Of a DNA stretch of 64,000 nucleotides, positions 8,495 through 16,799 are shown piece by piece. The stretch comes from CAVWQV01 sp963757115 (GTDB lineage Bacteria; Pseudomonadota; Alphaproteobacteria; Acetobacterales; Acetobacteraceae): NCBI GenBank assembly GCA_963757115.1, contig CAVWQV010000008.1:124001-188000 (forward strand), given 5' to 3'. A program made the position numbers and the translations under genes. Under the pieces are notes generated by a model. The model saw nothing but the letters and a program-made list of their open reading frames with translations. It made no database searches and was not told the origin of the DNA. Position 1 is the first letter of the stretch. The number at the start of each line of letters is the position of its first letter.

Positions 8495-10220
8495 TCAGTC
8501 CAGCGTGAGGCGGCGGGCGGCATAGGCGTAGAGCGGGCGCCAGAGGAGCCGATTGAACACCAGGACGAAGGCCGACATCACCGCGACCCCGAGCACCACG
8601 CGCGCCATGTCGCCAGCGTCGGTAGCCTTGGCGATATAGCTGCCGAGGCCATAGGCCGTCAGCTTCGTATTCCCCCACGAGGCGACCTCCGCGACAATAG
8701 CCGCGTTCCAGGAGCCACCCGAGGCGGTGATGGCGCCGGTTACGTAGTAGGAGGCGATGCCCGGCAGCATTACGCGGCGCCACCAGAGCCATCCGCCGAC
8801 GCTGAAGTTCGTCGCCGCTTCCTGAAGGTCGCCGGGGAACGCGGCGGCTCCGGCGATGACGTTAAACAAAATGTACCATTGGGTGCCGAGTACCATCAGT
8901 GGCGTCAGCCAGATGTTCGCGCTGAGACCAAAATGGACGATGAACAGCACGAACGGAGGGAACAGCAGGTTGGCGGGGAACGCGGCCAGGAACTGCGCGA
9001 CCGGCTGCGCGCGCCGCGCCCAATCCGGGCGCAACCCGAGCCACACCCCGACCGGTACCCAAATCAGGCTCGCGATGATCATAAGCACGATGACGCGAAG
9101 CATCGTCGCGCATCCCATCTTGAGCACCGTCCCGAGTTCGCTCCAAGTCACCGCCGCAGCAACGAAGCCCACAATGCGCCATGCCGCCCAGACCAGTACC
9201 AGGCCGAGGACCATGGCCCAGAAGACGTCGCCCGCGTGGGATTGGCTCCGTCGCCGCTCCTCCAGCCTTGGTGCTCGTGCGAACAGGCGCATTCCCCCGA
9301 ACGCTTTAAACGCCGAGCCGATGCTGTCGCCCACCATGCTCAAGAGCCGCGTGCGCCGGATCAGCCGCAACACCCAGGGATCGCTGGCGGTAGCGCCGGC
9401 TACCACCTCGAAGCGAAACTTCGCCGACCAGGCGACCAACGGGCGGAACAGCAGCTGGTCGTACATTAGGATTACTACCAGCATTGTGATGATCGTGTAC
9501 ACCACCGCCCGAATGTCGCGCTGCTCCAGCGCGAGCGCGACATATGAGCCGATGCCAGGCAGCTTCCAGGTGTTGTCGCCAACCGAGATCGCCTCGGCGG
9601 CGACCACGAAAAACCAGCCGCCGGACATGGACATCATGGTGTTCCACACAAGGCCCGGCATGGCGAAGGGCACCTCTAGGCGCCAGAACCGCTGCCAACC
9701 ACTGAGCTGAAAGCTCGCCGACGCTTCCTCCAGGTCGCGTGGCACGGTCTTCAACGATTGATACATGCTGAACGCCATGTTCCAGGCCTGGCTGGTGAAG
9801 ATGGCGAAGATCGCTGCGAGTTCGAGCCCGAGCACACGGCCGGGAAACAGTCCCATAAAAAACACGACGGTAAACGTGAGAAAGCCGAGGATTGGGACTG
9901 ATTGAAGGATGTCGAGGATCGGGATGAGCACGATCCCTGCCCGCCGGCTCTTCGCGGCGGCGGTGGCGAACGTGAGGGTGAACAGGATCGATGCCACGAG
10001 TGCCGCGAACATGCGAAGTGTGGTTCGCACCGCGTAAGCAGGCAGGTACGCTGGATCGAGATGGACGGCGACGGCCTCTGGGGCGTTGAGCGGTATACAA
10101 GGTGTTGCGCGCGACATGCGCCACGCCGACCAGCACGCCGAACACGCAGACGGCAGCGGCTAGGTCCCAGGCGTTCGGCAACCGCCGGCCGATGGCCAGC
10201 GCGGATGGGGCGATCGACAT
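8495..10220 (-). CDS. ABC transporter permease with two fused permease domains, frame broken once
   Basis: Removing one base near 10100 joins MSIAPSALAIGRRLPNAWDL to the main frame and gives about 574 residues. Two copies of the binding-protein-dependent permease domain are present. The EAA loops read LEEASASFQLSGWQRFWRLE in the first half and LQEAATNFSVGGWLWWRRV in the second. About twelve membrane segments are expected in the inner membrane. A single chain therefore supplies the whole channel for the ATPase encoded next. No binding-protein gene is adjacent. The 115-bp gap upstream separates it from dut, so it probably has its own promoter. Confidence 0.8.
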
Positions 10221-10242
10221 GGCTCAGTGCATCCCGGCGGGC

Positions 10243-10264
10243 GGCGCTTCCGACCGGAAGCGCC
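10243..10264 (-). terminator. Hairpin after dut, before the ABC permease
   Basis: GGCGCTTCC at 10243-10251 pairs perfectly with GGAAGCGCC at 10256-10264 across a GACC loop. It lies between the end of dut and the start of the permease, both on the minus strand. There is no T-run, so it may be a weak terminator or an operator for the transporter. Confidence 0.4.
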
Positions 10265-10335
10265 CGCGTGTTATCCTGCAGCAGCCAGGTTGTCACCCGC
10301 TTGCGTCATGGCACTTCCATGACTGACCGGGCTGG

Positions 10336-10779
10336 TCAGGACAGTCCAGTGCTGCCGAAACCGCCGCCTTGCCGCGAGGTGGGCTCGAGTTCGTCGACCT
10401 CCAGCCATTCCGCGCGGATTACGGGAGCCAGCACGGCTTGCGCGATGCGCATGCCCCTCTCGACCGTGAATGGCGCATTCCCGGCGTTGAGGACGATGAC
10501 TTGGATCTCGCCGCGGTAGTCCGCATCAATCGTGCCCGGGCTGTTGGGCAACACGATACCGTGCCGGAGCGCGAGGCCCGAGCGGGGACGGACCTGCAGC
10601 TCGTGGCCCGCCGGCAGCGCGACGGCCAACCCTGTCGGGATCAGCGCGCGTTCCCCAGGTGCAACGGTCACCGGCCCCTCCACGGCGGCGAGCAGGTCCA
10701 TTCCTGCCGCGTCGCTTGTAGCGTAGGCCGGCAGCGGCAGATCCGCGCCGTGCGACAGGCGGGTAACGGCGAGTTTCAT
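10336..10779 (-). CDS. dut: Deoxyuridine 5'-triphosphate nucleotidohydrolase (dUTPase)
   Basis: A 147-residue trimeric dUTPase that hydrolyses dUTP to dUMP and diphosphate, keeping uracil out of DNA. All five motifs are in order: AGMDLLA, PRSGLAL, GTIDADYRGEI with the catalytic Asp, ERGMRIAQ, and the C-terminal Gly-rich arm GGFGSTG. Its start overlaps the coaBC stop by 4 bp, so it is the last gene of a ubiE-coaBC-dut operon. The coaBC-dut pairing is common in Proteobacteria. Confidence 0.97.
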   Translation of the reverse strand: MKLAVTRLSHGADLPLPAYATSDAAGMDLLAAVEGPVTVAPGERALIPTGLAVALPAGHELQVRPRSGLALRHGIVLPNSPGTIDADYRGEIQVIVLNAGNAPFTVERGMRIAQAVLAPVIRAEWLEVDELEPTSRQGGGFGSTGLS

Positions 10780-12074
10780 TTCGGCCGCACACTTGCTCGG
10801 CCGGCTTCCGGAAAGGGTAGGCTTGCTTTCCCAGCTTGCTGGACGGGGGTGGGATGCGCGGGCGTGAGGACGGCGGCTATGCGTTCGGCAAGGCGCCGCG
10901 CGACCTCCTCCTTGCCGAGGCGCGGCCAGCTCTCGATCCCTGCGGCCGTGACGAGCTCTACGGCATTTTCCGTGCCGCCAATGATGCCCGTGGCCGCAGA
11001 GACATCGTTGGCGACGATCCAGTCGCAGCCTTTGCGGCGGCGCTTGGTGCTGGCGTTGTCGACCACGTCGTTGGTTTCCGCCGCAAAGCCGACGACGAGG
11101 CGCGGCCGGGACGGGCCGGGTACGGCGATGGTCGCAAGGATGTCCGGGTTGGCGACCAGCTCGAGCGCCGGCGCCCCGCCGCCCTCGACTTTCTTGATCT
11201 TGCGATCCGTGGCGTTTGCAACCCGCCAGTCGGCCACCGCGGCGGCGAACACGGCCACATCGGCGGGCAGGGATTCCAGACAGGCGGCCAACATCTCCGA
11301 TGCGGTTTCCACGCGTCGCACGAACACGCCCGGCGGGTCGGCCATCGTGACCGGCCCGCTTACCAGAGTCACGCGGGCGCCGAGAGCCGCAAGCGCGGCC
11401 GCTATGGCATGGCCCTGCCGACCGCTGCTGCGATTGGCGATATATCGCACGGGGTCGATCGGCTCATGGGTCGGGCCGCTCGTCACCAGCGCGTGGCGGC
11501 CAGTGAGCGGGGTGGGGCCGGGGACAAGCAGGCGCTCGATGGCGGCGAGGATGGCGGGCGGCTCAGCCAAGCGCCCGGGGCCGAACTCATGGCAGGCCAT
11601 GGCGCCCTCGTCGGGACCGACCATGCGCACCTCGCGAGCATTGAGCGCCGCGATGTTGGCGACCGTCGCCGGATGCAGCCACATCCGCACGTTCATCGCG
11701 GGTGCGACGAGCACGGGCTTGTCGGTGGCGAGCAGCAGGGTGGAAGCGAGGTCGTCGCACAGCCCCGCCGCCATCTTGGCAAGAATGTTTGCGCTAGCCG
11801 GCGCGACCACGACGAGATCGGCGCTGCGCGAGAGCTGGATGTGCCCCATCTCGCTCTCATCGGTAAGCGAGAACAGCTCGGTGTAGACGCGGGTCTCGCT
11901 TAAAGTTTGAACCGAGAGCGGGGTCACGAACTCTGTCGCGCCACGCGTCAAGACGCAGGTGACACCGCAGCCCCGCCCGCGCAGCAGCCGGACCAGCTCG
12001 AGTGACTTGTAGGCGGCGATGCCCCCCGAGATAATAAGGAGCACGCGCTTGCCTGTGAGGTTCAAAGCCGCCAC
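10776..12074 (-). CDS. coaBC: Bifunctional phosphopantothenoylcysteine decarboxylase/phosphopantothenate-cysteine ligase
   Basis: A 432-residue bifunctional enzyme of coenzyme A synthesis. The CoaC half starts KRVLLIISGGIAAYKSLEL and contains the PAMNVRMW substrate-binding segment. The CoaB half starts near residue 190 with TSGPTHEPIDPVRYIANRSS and includes VAAVADW-type and KIKK segments. It overlaps ubiE by 13 bp at its start and dut by 4 bp at its end. Length and domain order are normal. The ubiB gene often found between ubiE and coaBC in related genomes is absent here. Confidence 0.95.
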   Translation of the reverse strand: MAALNLTGKRVLLIISGGIAAYKSLELVRLLRGRGCGVTCVLTRGATEFVTPLSVQTLSETRVYTELFSLTDESEMGHIQLSRSADLVVVAPASANILAKMAAGLCDDLASTLLLATDKPVLVAPAMNVRMWLHPATVANIAALNAREVRMVGPDEGAMACHEFGPGRLAEPPAILAAIERLLVPGPTPLTGRHALVTSGPTHEPIDPVRYIANRSSGRQGHAIAAALAALGARVTLVSGPVTMADPPGVFVRRVETASEMLAACLESLPADVAVFAAAVADWRVANATDRKIKKVEGGGAPALELVANPDILATIAVPGPSRPRLVVGFAAETNDVVDNASTKRRRKGCDWIVANDVSAATGIIGGTENAVELVTAAGIESWPRLGKEEVARRLAERIAAVLTPAHPTPVQQAGKASLPFPEAGRASVRPK

Positions 12075-12820
12075 CCGCTATGGATCGCGACGATGCCTCC
12101 GGACAGAATGCGTACCGACACGCGAGCAAAGCCAGCCTGGCGCAGCATGGCGGCAAGAGTTTCCCGATCCGGGAACGTTCGGATGCTTTCCGCGAGATAG
12201 CGGTAGCTCGCCGCATCCCCAGCAACTAGTTGCCCGAGACGAGGGAGCATGTGGAACGACCAAGCTTCGTAGGCGGGGGCGAGGGCGGCAATTTCCAGCC
12301 GGCTGAATTCAAGGCAGAAGAACCGGCCCCCCGGTCGTAGCACGCGGCGGGCTTCATTGAGCACGGCCGCCTTGTCCGTGCAGTTGCGCAGGCCAAAGGC
12401 GATCGAAACCCGGTCCGTCACCCGGTCGGGCAGCGGCAGTGCTTCCGCATCCGCGACAACCGGCGAAATATCGGCCGCGAACCCCCGCGCGAGCGCGCGG
12501 TCCCGGCCAAGCGCCAGCATCGACGGGTTGATGTCGGACAGCACCGCAGGGCCGCCGCCCGCGCGGAGCCATCCGAACGTCACGTCCCCGGTGCCGCCCG
12601 CGAGATCTAGGAGGGTGCGGCCGGGGCGCGGATCCAACGCGGTGACAAGCGACCGCTTCCAGACCCGGTGGATGCCAAGCGACATCAGGTCGTTCATCAG
12701 GTCGTAGCGCGGCGCCACGCTATCGAATACCGCGCGGACGCGCGGCTTCTTGACCGATCGGGCCACGCGCTCGAAACCGAAATCGGTGCTGTCTTCGAGG
12801 CCGCTGGGGGTGTTGCTCAT
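12062..12820 (-). CDS. ubiE: Ubiquinone/menaquinone biosynthesis C-methyltransferase
   Basis: A 252-residue SAM-dependent methyltransferase for the ring methylation step of ubiquinone synthesis. It has the UbiE pattern VFDSVAPRYDLMNDLMSLGI, SAM-binding LLDLAGGTGDVTF, AFGLRNCTDK and LEFSRLE, with FHMLPRLGQLVAGD and YLAESIRTFP near the C-terminus. It starts 29 bp from mutM, which runs the other way, so the two promoters share that short gap and the adjacent coding ends. Confidence 0.96.
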   Translation of the reverse strand: MSNTPSGLEDSTDFGFERVARSVKKPRVRAVFDSVAPRYDLMNDLMSLGIHRVWKRSLVTALDPRPGRTLLDLAGGTGDVTFGWLRAGGGPAVLSDINPSMLALGRDRALARGFAADISPVVADAEALPLPDRVTDRVSIAFGLRNCTDKAAVLNEARRVLRPGGRFFCLEFSRLEIAALAPAYEAWSFHMLPRLGQLVAGDAASYRYLAESIRTFPDRETLAAMLRQAGFARVSVRILSGGIVAIHSGWRL

Positions 12821-12849
12821 CGGCCCCGACGTATAGCCTCGACCGCTCC

Positions 12850-13692
12850 ATGCCGGAACTGCCCGAGGTCGAAACCGTGATGCGCGGGATGCGCGCTCGG
12901 CTGGAAGGCCGAACCATCCACCGCGCTCGGATCAATCGCGCCGACCTGCGCTGGCCCATCCCCCCCGGTCTCGAAGCGCGGCTGACCGGGGCGCGCGTGG
13001 CCAGCTTCCGTCGCCGCGCCAAGTACATTCTCATGCGGTTGTCGGGAGGGGACAGCCTCCTGCTGCATCTCGGCATGTCGGGCCGCGTGGTGCTGGCGCC
13101 GCCCGGATCCAACGCCCTGCCGCCGGCGCACGAGCATCTCGCGCTCGAGACCGATGAGGGCTGGCGGCTCGGCCTCGTGGACCCGCGCCGGTTCGGCTCG
13201 CTCGACCTGGTGCCGACCGAGGCCGAGGACCGGCATCGCCTCCTTGTCGGCCTGGGGCCGGAGCCCCTCGACGCCGATTTCACCGTCGGGCGGCTGGAGG
13301 AGAAGTTGCGGGGCAGGCGCACCGCGATCAAGGCGGCGCTGCTCGACCAGCGGATAGTGGCCGGCCTCGGCAATATCTATGTCTGCGAGGCGTTGTTCCG
13401 CGCCGGCATCAGCCCACTCCGTTCCGCGCACACCGTGCCGGGTGCGCGGGCGGCGCGGCTGGTCCCCGCCGTGCGCGCCACGCTTGAGGAAGCGATTGCG
13501 GCAGGCGGATCGAGCCTGCGCGACTACGTCCAACCGGACGGCGAGTTAGGGTATTTTCAGCGTGCTTGGAAGGTTTATGGCCGCGAGGGCGAGCTATGCG
13601 AGCGCTGTCCTGGACCACCGGACTGTCGGGGTATTCGCCGGGTCCCGCAATTCGGCCGCAGCACTTTTTACTGCCCGCGCACTCAGCGCTAG
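12850..13692 (+). CDS. mutM: Formamidopyrimidine-DNA glycosylase
   Basis: A 280-residue repair enzyme that removes 8-oxoguanine and nicks the site. The catalytic N-terminus MPELPEVETVMRGM (Pro after Met, Glu3) is intact, as is the GLGNIYVCEALFRAGI helix. The C-terminal zinc finger is unusual: cysteines occur in CERC, PDC and FYC, but the last position reads PRTQR where PRCQR is usual. The four cysteines therefore do not follow the simple CxxC...CxxC order. It diverges from ubiE. Confidence 0.95.
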   Translation: MPELPEVETVMRGMRARLEGRTIHRARINRADLRWPIPPGLEARLTGARVASFRRRAKYILMRLSGGDSLLLHLGMSGRVVLAPPGSNALPPAHEHLALETDEGWRLGLVDPRRFGSLDLVPTEAEDRHRLLVGLGPEPLDADFTVGRLEEKLRGRRTAIKAALLDQRIVAGLGNIYVCEALFRAGISPLRSAHTVPGARAARLVPAVRATLEEAIAAGGSSLRDYVQPDGELGYFQRAWKVYGREGELCERCPGPPDCRGIRRVPQFGRSTFYCPRTQR

Positions 13693-13718
13693 AGTGGCGG
13701 ACCGGAAGGGGAAGCGGC

Positions 13719-14501
13719 ATGTCCGAGAGCCACGAAACAATCATTGTCGAGACGCACGGTCATGTGGGTTTGATACGGCTCAACCGGCCGAAGGCCCTGA
13801 ACGCGCTCTGCGATCAGCTGATGGAGGAACTCGGAGCCCAGCTGCTCGCATTCGACGCCGATCCGGCAGTCGGTGCGATCGTCCTCACCGGCTCGGACAA
13901 GGCGTTCGCCGCCGGCGCCGACATCAAGGAGATGCAGAACCGAACCTTTCCCGCCGTGCTTGCCGACGACTTCATAGGAAAACGGTGGGAAACGGTGCTG
14001 CGGGTGCGAAAGCCGGTGATTGCGGCGGTCGCCGGTTTCGCGCTCGGCGGAGGCTGCGAGCTTGCTATGATGTGCGACATCATTGTGGCGGCCGACACCG
14101 CTAAGTTCGGCCAGCCGGAGATCAATCTCGGTGTGATGCCCGGGGCCGGTGGAACGCAGCGGCTAACACGGGCAGTGGGTAAGTCCAAGGCGATGGACAT
14201 GATTTTGACCGCCCGCATGATGGATGCCGACGAGGCGGAGCGGAATAACCTGGTCTCCAGAATTTTCCCGGCCGACCAGCTCGTGAACGAGGCGATCAAG
14301 CTGGGCGAACGAATCGCAGCACAATCTCCGGTCGCGGTCGCGATGGCCAAGCAAGCCGTCAATCGGGCGTTCGAGACGACGCTGGCAGAGGGGGTTCGCC
14401 ACGAGAGGGCATTGTTCCTGTCGCTGTTCGGCACCCCGGATCAACGGGAGGGGATGTCCGCCTTCGTTGAAAAGCGCAAACCAACGTTCAGCGCTGGTTG
14501 A
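13719..14501 (+). CDS. Enoyl-CoA hydratase
   Basis: A 260-residue crotonase-fold protein that hydrates trans-2-enoyl-CoA. Oxyanion-hole segments are AFAAGADIKEM and AVAGFALGGGCELAMMCD; the two catalytic glutamates lie in GGCELAM and in GQPEINLGVMPGAGGTQRL, as in mitochondrial short-chain hydratases. The start at 13719 follows GGAAGGGGAAG; the longer open frame upstream overlaps mutM and is not family-like. The mutM-hydratase-rpsT order is widespread in Rhodospirillales and probably reflects location more than function. Confidence 0.93.
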   Translation: MSESHETIIVETHGHVGLIRLNRPKALNALCDQLMEELGAQLLAFDADPAVGAIVLTGSDKAFAAGADIKEMQNRTFPAVLADDFIGKRWETVLRVRKPVIAAVAGFALGGGCELAMMCDIIVAADTAKFGQPEINLGVMPGAGGTQRLTRAVGKSKAMDMILTARMMDADEAERNNLVSRIFPADQLVNEAIKLGERIAAQSPVAVAMAKQAVNRAFETTLAEGVRHERALFLSLFGTPDQREGMSAFVEKRKPTFSAG

Positions 14502-14542
14502 AGTGGACCGGTCATATTCGTGCAACCGTATGCGTTGCATTC

Positions 14543-14570
14543 TTGACTTCGCTCCCGGCCGATGAATAGA
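14543..14570 (+). promoter_or_regulatory. Possible rpsT promoter
   Basis: TTGACT at 14543-14548 matches five of six bases of the -35 consensus; AATAGA at 14565-14570 follows after 16 bp as a weak -10. They lie 56 bp before the rpsT start in the 124-bp gap after the enoyl-CoA hydratase gene. Confidence 0.35.
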
Positions 14571-14625
14571 AGTCGGCGCTCCGCAGCGGGCATGCCCCTC
14601 TCTGAGCCAATGCAACGAAAGTCCA

Positions 14626-14898
14626 ATGGCCAACACCGCGTCGGCGCGTAAGCGCATTCGTCAGATCGAACGTCGTACCGAGCGCAATCACGCGAGGAAG
14701 TCGCGGATGCGCACATTCGTCAAGAAGGTGGAGGCCGCGATCGCCAGCGGCAACAGGGCGGAGGCGCAAGCCGCGTTGCGCGCGGCGCAGCCGGAGATGC
14801 AGCGGGCTGCCGCCAAGGGCGTGATTTATCGCAATACCGTGTCCCGAAAGCTGTCGCGCCTGTCCAGCCGCGTCAAGTCGATCGCCGCAAGCGGCTGA
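14626..14898 (+). CDS. rpsT: 30S ribosomal protein S20
   Basis: A 90-residue, Lys/Arg/Ala-rich helical protein (MANTASARKRIRQIERRTER start, VIYRNTVSRKLSRLSSRVK end) with the length and composition of S20. It binds 16S rRNA early in 30S assembly. It sits alone just before dnaA, as in many alphaproteobacteria. A GC hairpin follows its stop. Confidence 0.97.
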   Translation: MANTASARKRIRQIERRTERNHARKSRMRTFVKKVEAAIASGNRAEAQAALRAAQPEMQRAAAKGVIYRNTVSRKLSRLSSRVKSIAASG

Positions 14899-14909
14899 GT
14901 ATTTGGTCC

Positions 14910-14930
14910 GCCGCGGGGTTCCGGCGCGGC
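14910..14930 (+). terminator. Hairpin after rpsT
   Basis: GCCGCG at 14910-14915 is the reverse complement of CGCGGC at 14925-14930, with a 9-base loop, 11 bp after the rpsT stop. No T-run follows, which is common for terminators in GC-rich alphaproteobacteria but weakens the call. Confidence 0.4.
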
Positions 14931-15082
14931 GCAAGTCGACATCTACGACCGTTGCACGCGGGACGCGCTCTCACGCCGTATTCGTGCTCAAATGGAATGA
15001 ACAAGGGAAGTTTTTCTATTGCTGCTCGGCTGATGAGTTCTTTTGCGATACTTGGGGCGGCGAAGTCGGAAGCAAAAAGCCG

Positions 15083-15110
15083 TTGCCTCCTCGCCCAGCT
15101 CTGACATAAT
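15083..15110 (+). promoter_or_regulatory. dnaA: Likely dnaA promoter
   Basis: TTGCCT at 15083-15088 and CATAAT at 15105-15110 are spaced by 16 bp; the -10 matches five of six consensus bases. This is about 110 bp before the dnaA start and is the best sigma-70 match in the gap. Confidence 0.5.
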
Positions 15111-15217
15111 CATTACTCTGTTGTTAACCGAAGCGCAGCGAGATCGGGTCGCCCCAGGGTTTTAGGGCGGACGATGGCGACGGTTGCGATGCTAGTCCGG
15201 CACAGGAGCGGTTACCG

Positions 15218-16678
15218 GTGGCACTGGGAATCGGCGATTTCGAGCAACAAGAGTCATTTCCATCCGATGAGCTGAGCGAGGCCAACGAACAGATCGTTGC
15301 TCAGTGGGATCGGGTCCGGGGGAAGCTACAAAGCGAGGTCGGCGAGATTGAATATCGCACGCTGCTCAGGCAAATGACGCTGGCCGGGCTGGCCGGCGAC
15401 GAGGTCACGGTTAATCTGCCGACCAAGTTCCTGCGCGACTGGGTGCGGGGCCATTACGGCGACCGGCTCAATGCGCTCTGGCAGGCGGAGAACAGCCAGG
15501 TCCGGCGGGTCGACATCAGGGTTTCCCGCCAACCCAGCCCGGAGCTTCCGACCTCGGCGCAAAGCGCGCAACCGGCCAAGCTCGCTGCTGCGCGAGCGGA
15601 CGAACGCTCCGGCGAGGCAAAGCTTGAGACCGCGGCGCCACTCGAATCCCGCTTTACCTTCGACAGCTTCGTCGTTGGCAAGCCCAATGAGTTCGCCTAC
15701 GCGTGCGCCCGCCGCGTGGCGGAGAAGCCGGCGAGTGCGGGGTTCAACCCACTATTCCTTTACGGCGGCGTCGGACTGGGGAAGACGCATCTCATGCACG
15801 CCGTGGCGTGGGAGTTGGTGAACGGCAACGCGGGGCGTCCCGCCAGCGCGCGCGATGCCGCGGCGGTCGCCTACATGTCGGCCGAGAAGTTCATGTATCG
15901 CTTTATCGCGGCGATCCGCAGCCAGTCCACGATGGAGTTCAAGGAACAATTGCGCAGCGTCGACGTGTTGATGATCGATGATCTGCAATTCCTGATCGGC
16001 AAGGACAACACGCAGGAGGAGTTCTTTCACACCTTCAATGCGCTGGTGGACGCGGGCAAGCAGATCGTCGTCTCGGCGGATAAGTCGCCGTCCGATCTGT
16101 CGGGGCTTGAGGACCGGCTGCGCACGCGGCTCGGCTGCGGGATGGTTGCCGATCTCCATGCTACAACCTTCGAGTTGCGCATCTCCATTCTGGAAGCCAA
16201 GGCGGCGAAGGCCGGAGTGGCGGTGCCGTTCAGGGTGCTAGAGTTCCTGGCGCACAAGATCACGTCGAACGTGCGCGAGCTGGAGGGAGCGCTTAACCGG
16301 TTGGTGGCGCACGCAAACCTGTTCGGCCGACCGGTGACGCTGGAAGCCACGCAGGAAGTTCTCCACGACATCCTCAAGGCGCATGATCGGCGCGTCACGA
16401 TCGAGGAGATCCAGCGGCGGGTTGCCGAACACTGCAATATCCGCTTGTCCGACATGTCTTCGGCGCGCCGCGCCCGCGCCGTGGCGCGGCCGCGGCAGGT
16501 GGCCATGTATCTTGCCAAGCAATTGACGAGCCGGAGCCTTCCCGAGATCGGCCGAAAGTTTGGTAACCGGGACCACACGACCGTGATGCACGCCGTGTCG
16601 CGGGTTGCCGAACTGATGGACCGAGACGCCGCGTTTGCGGAGGACGTCGAACTGCTGCGTCGCATGCTCGAATTATAG
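15218..16678 (+). CDS. dnaA: Chromosomal replication initiator DnaA
   Basis: A 486-residue AAA+ ATPase that opens the replication origin. Domain I covers residues 25-110, followed by an Ala-rich linker. The AAA+ domain shows RFTFDSFVVGKPNEFAYA, Walker A GGVGLGKTH near residue 185 and Walker B VLMIDDLQFL. The DNA-binding domain ends with the signature FGNRDHTTVMHAVSRV. The GTG at 15218 has an AGGAG site and is the start that fits the family. It leads the dnaA-dnaN-recF-gyrB block. Domain IV is intact, so DnaA-box recognition should be normal. Confidence 0.98.
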   Translation: MALGIGDFEQQESFPSDELSEANEQIVAQWDRVRGKLQSEVGEIEYRTLLRQMTLAGLAGDEVTVNLPTKFLRDWVRGHYGDRLNALWQAENSQVRRVDIRVSRQPSPELPTSAQSAQPAKLAAARADERSGEAKLETAAPLESRFTFDSFVVGKPNEFAYACARRVAEKPASAGFNPLFLYGGVGLGKTHLMHAVAWELVNGNAGRPASARDAAAVAYMSAEKFMYRFIAAIRSQSTMEFKEQLRSVDVLMIDDLQFLIGKDNTQEEFFHTFNALVDAGKQIVVSADKSPSDLSGLEDRLRTRLGCGMVADLHATTFELRISILEAKAAKAGVAVPFRVLEFLAHKITSNVRELEGALNRLVAHANLFGRPVTLEATQEVLHDILKAHDRRVTIEEIQRRVAEHCNIRLSDMSSARRARAVARPRQVAMYLAKQLTSRSLPEIGRKFGNRDHTTVMHAVSRVAELMDRDAAFAEDVELLRRMLEL

Positions 16679-16799
16679 TTGGCGTGCGCGGCGCTTGGCC
16701 GCTGTCCGTAGCTGTTGCTAGAGTGCCGCACTCCGATTCGAAAGGAGTCCGGCCGCTTTAGTCGCGGGCCGGCGAGGCGTCGGCACGAGGACGAGGACC

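Larger units (their letters stand above)
14899..15217 (+). other. Non-coding gap between rpsT and dnaA
   Basis: 319 bp without a credible gene. It holds a hairpin at 14910-14930 and a promoter-like pair at 15083-15110. The middle (about 14990-15080) is less GC-rich than the surroundings and has T- and A-runs. I see no TTATCCACA-type DnaA boxes and no AT-rich 13-mers, so there is no support for an origin here. Confidence 0.6.

Noticed and set aside
14899..15217. oriC next to dnaA
   Set aside because: No DnaA boxes or AT-rich unwinding element could be seen.
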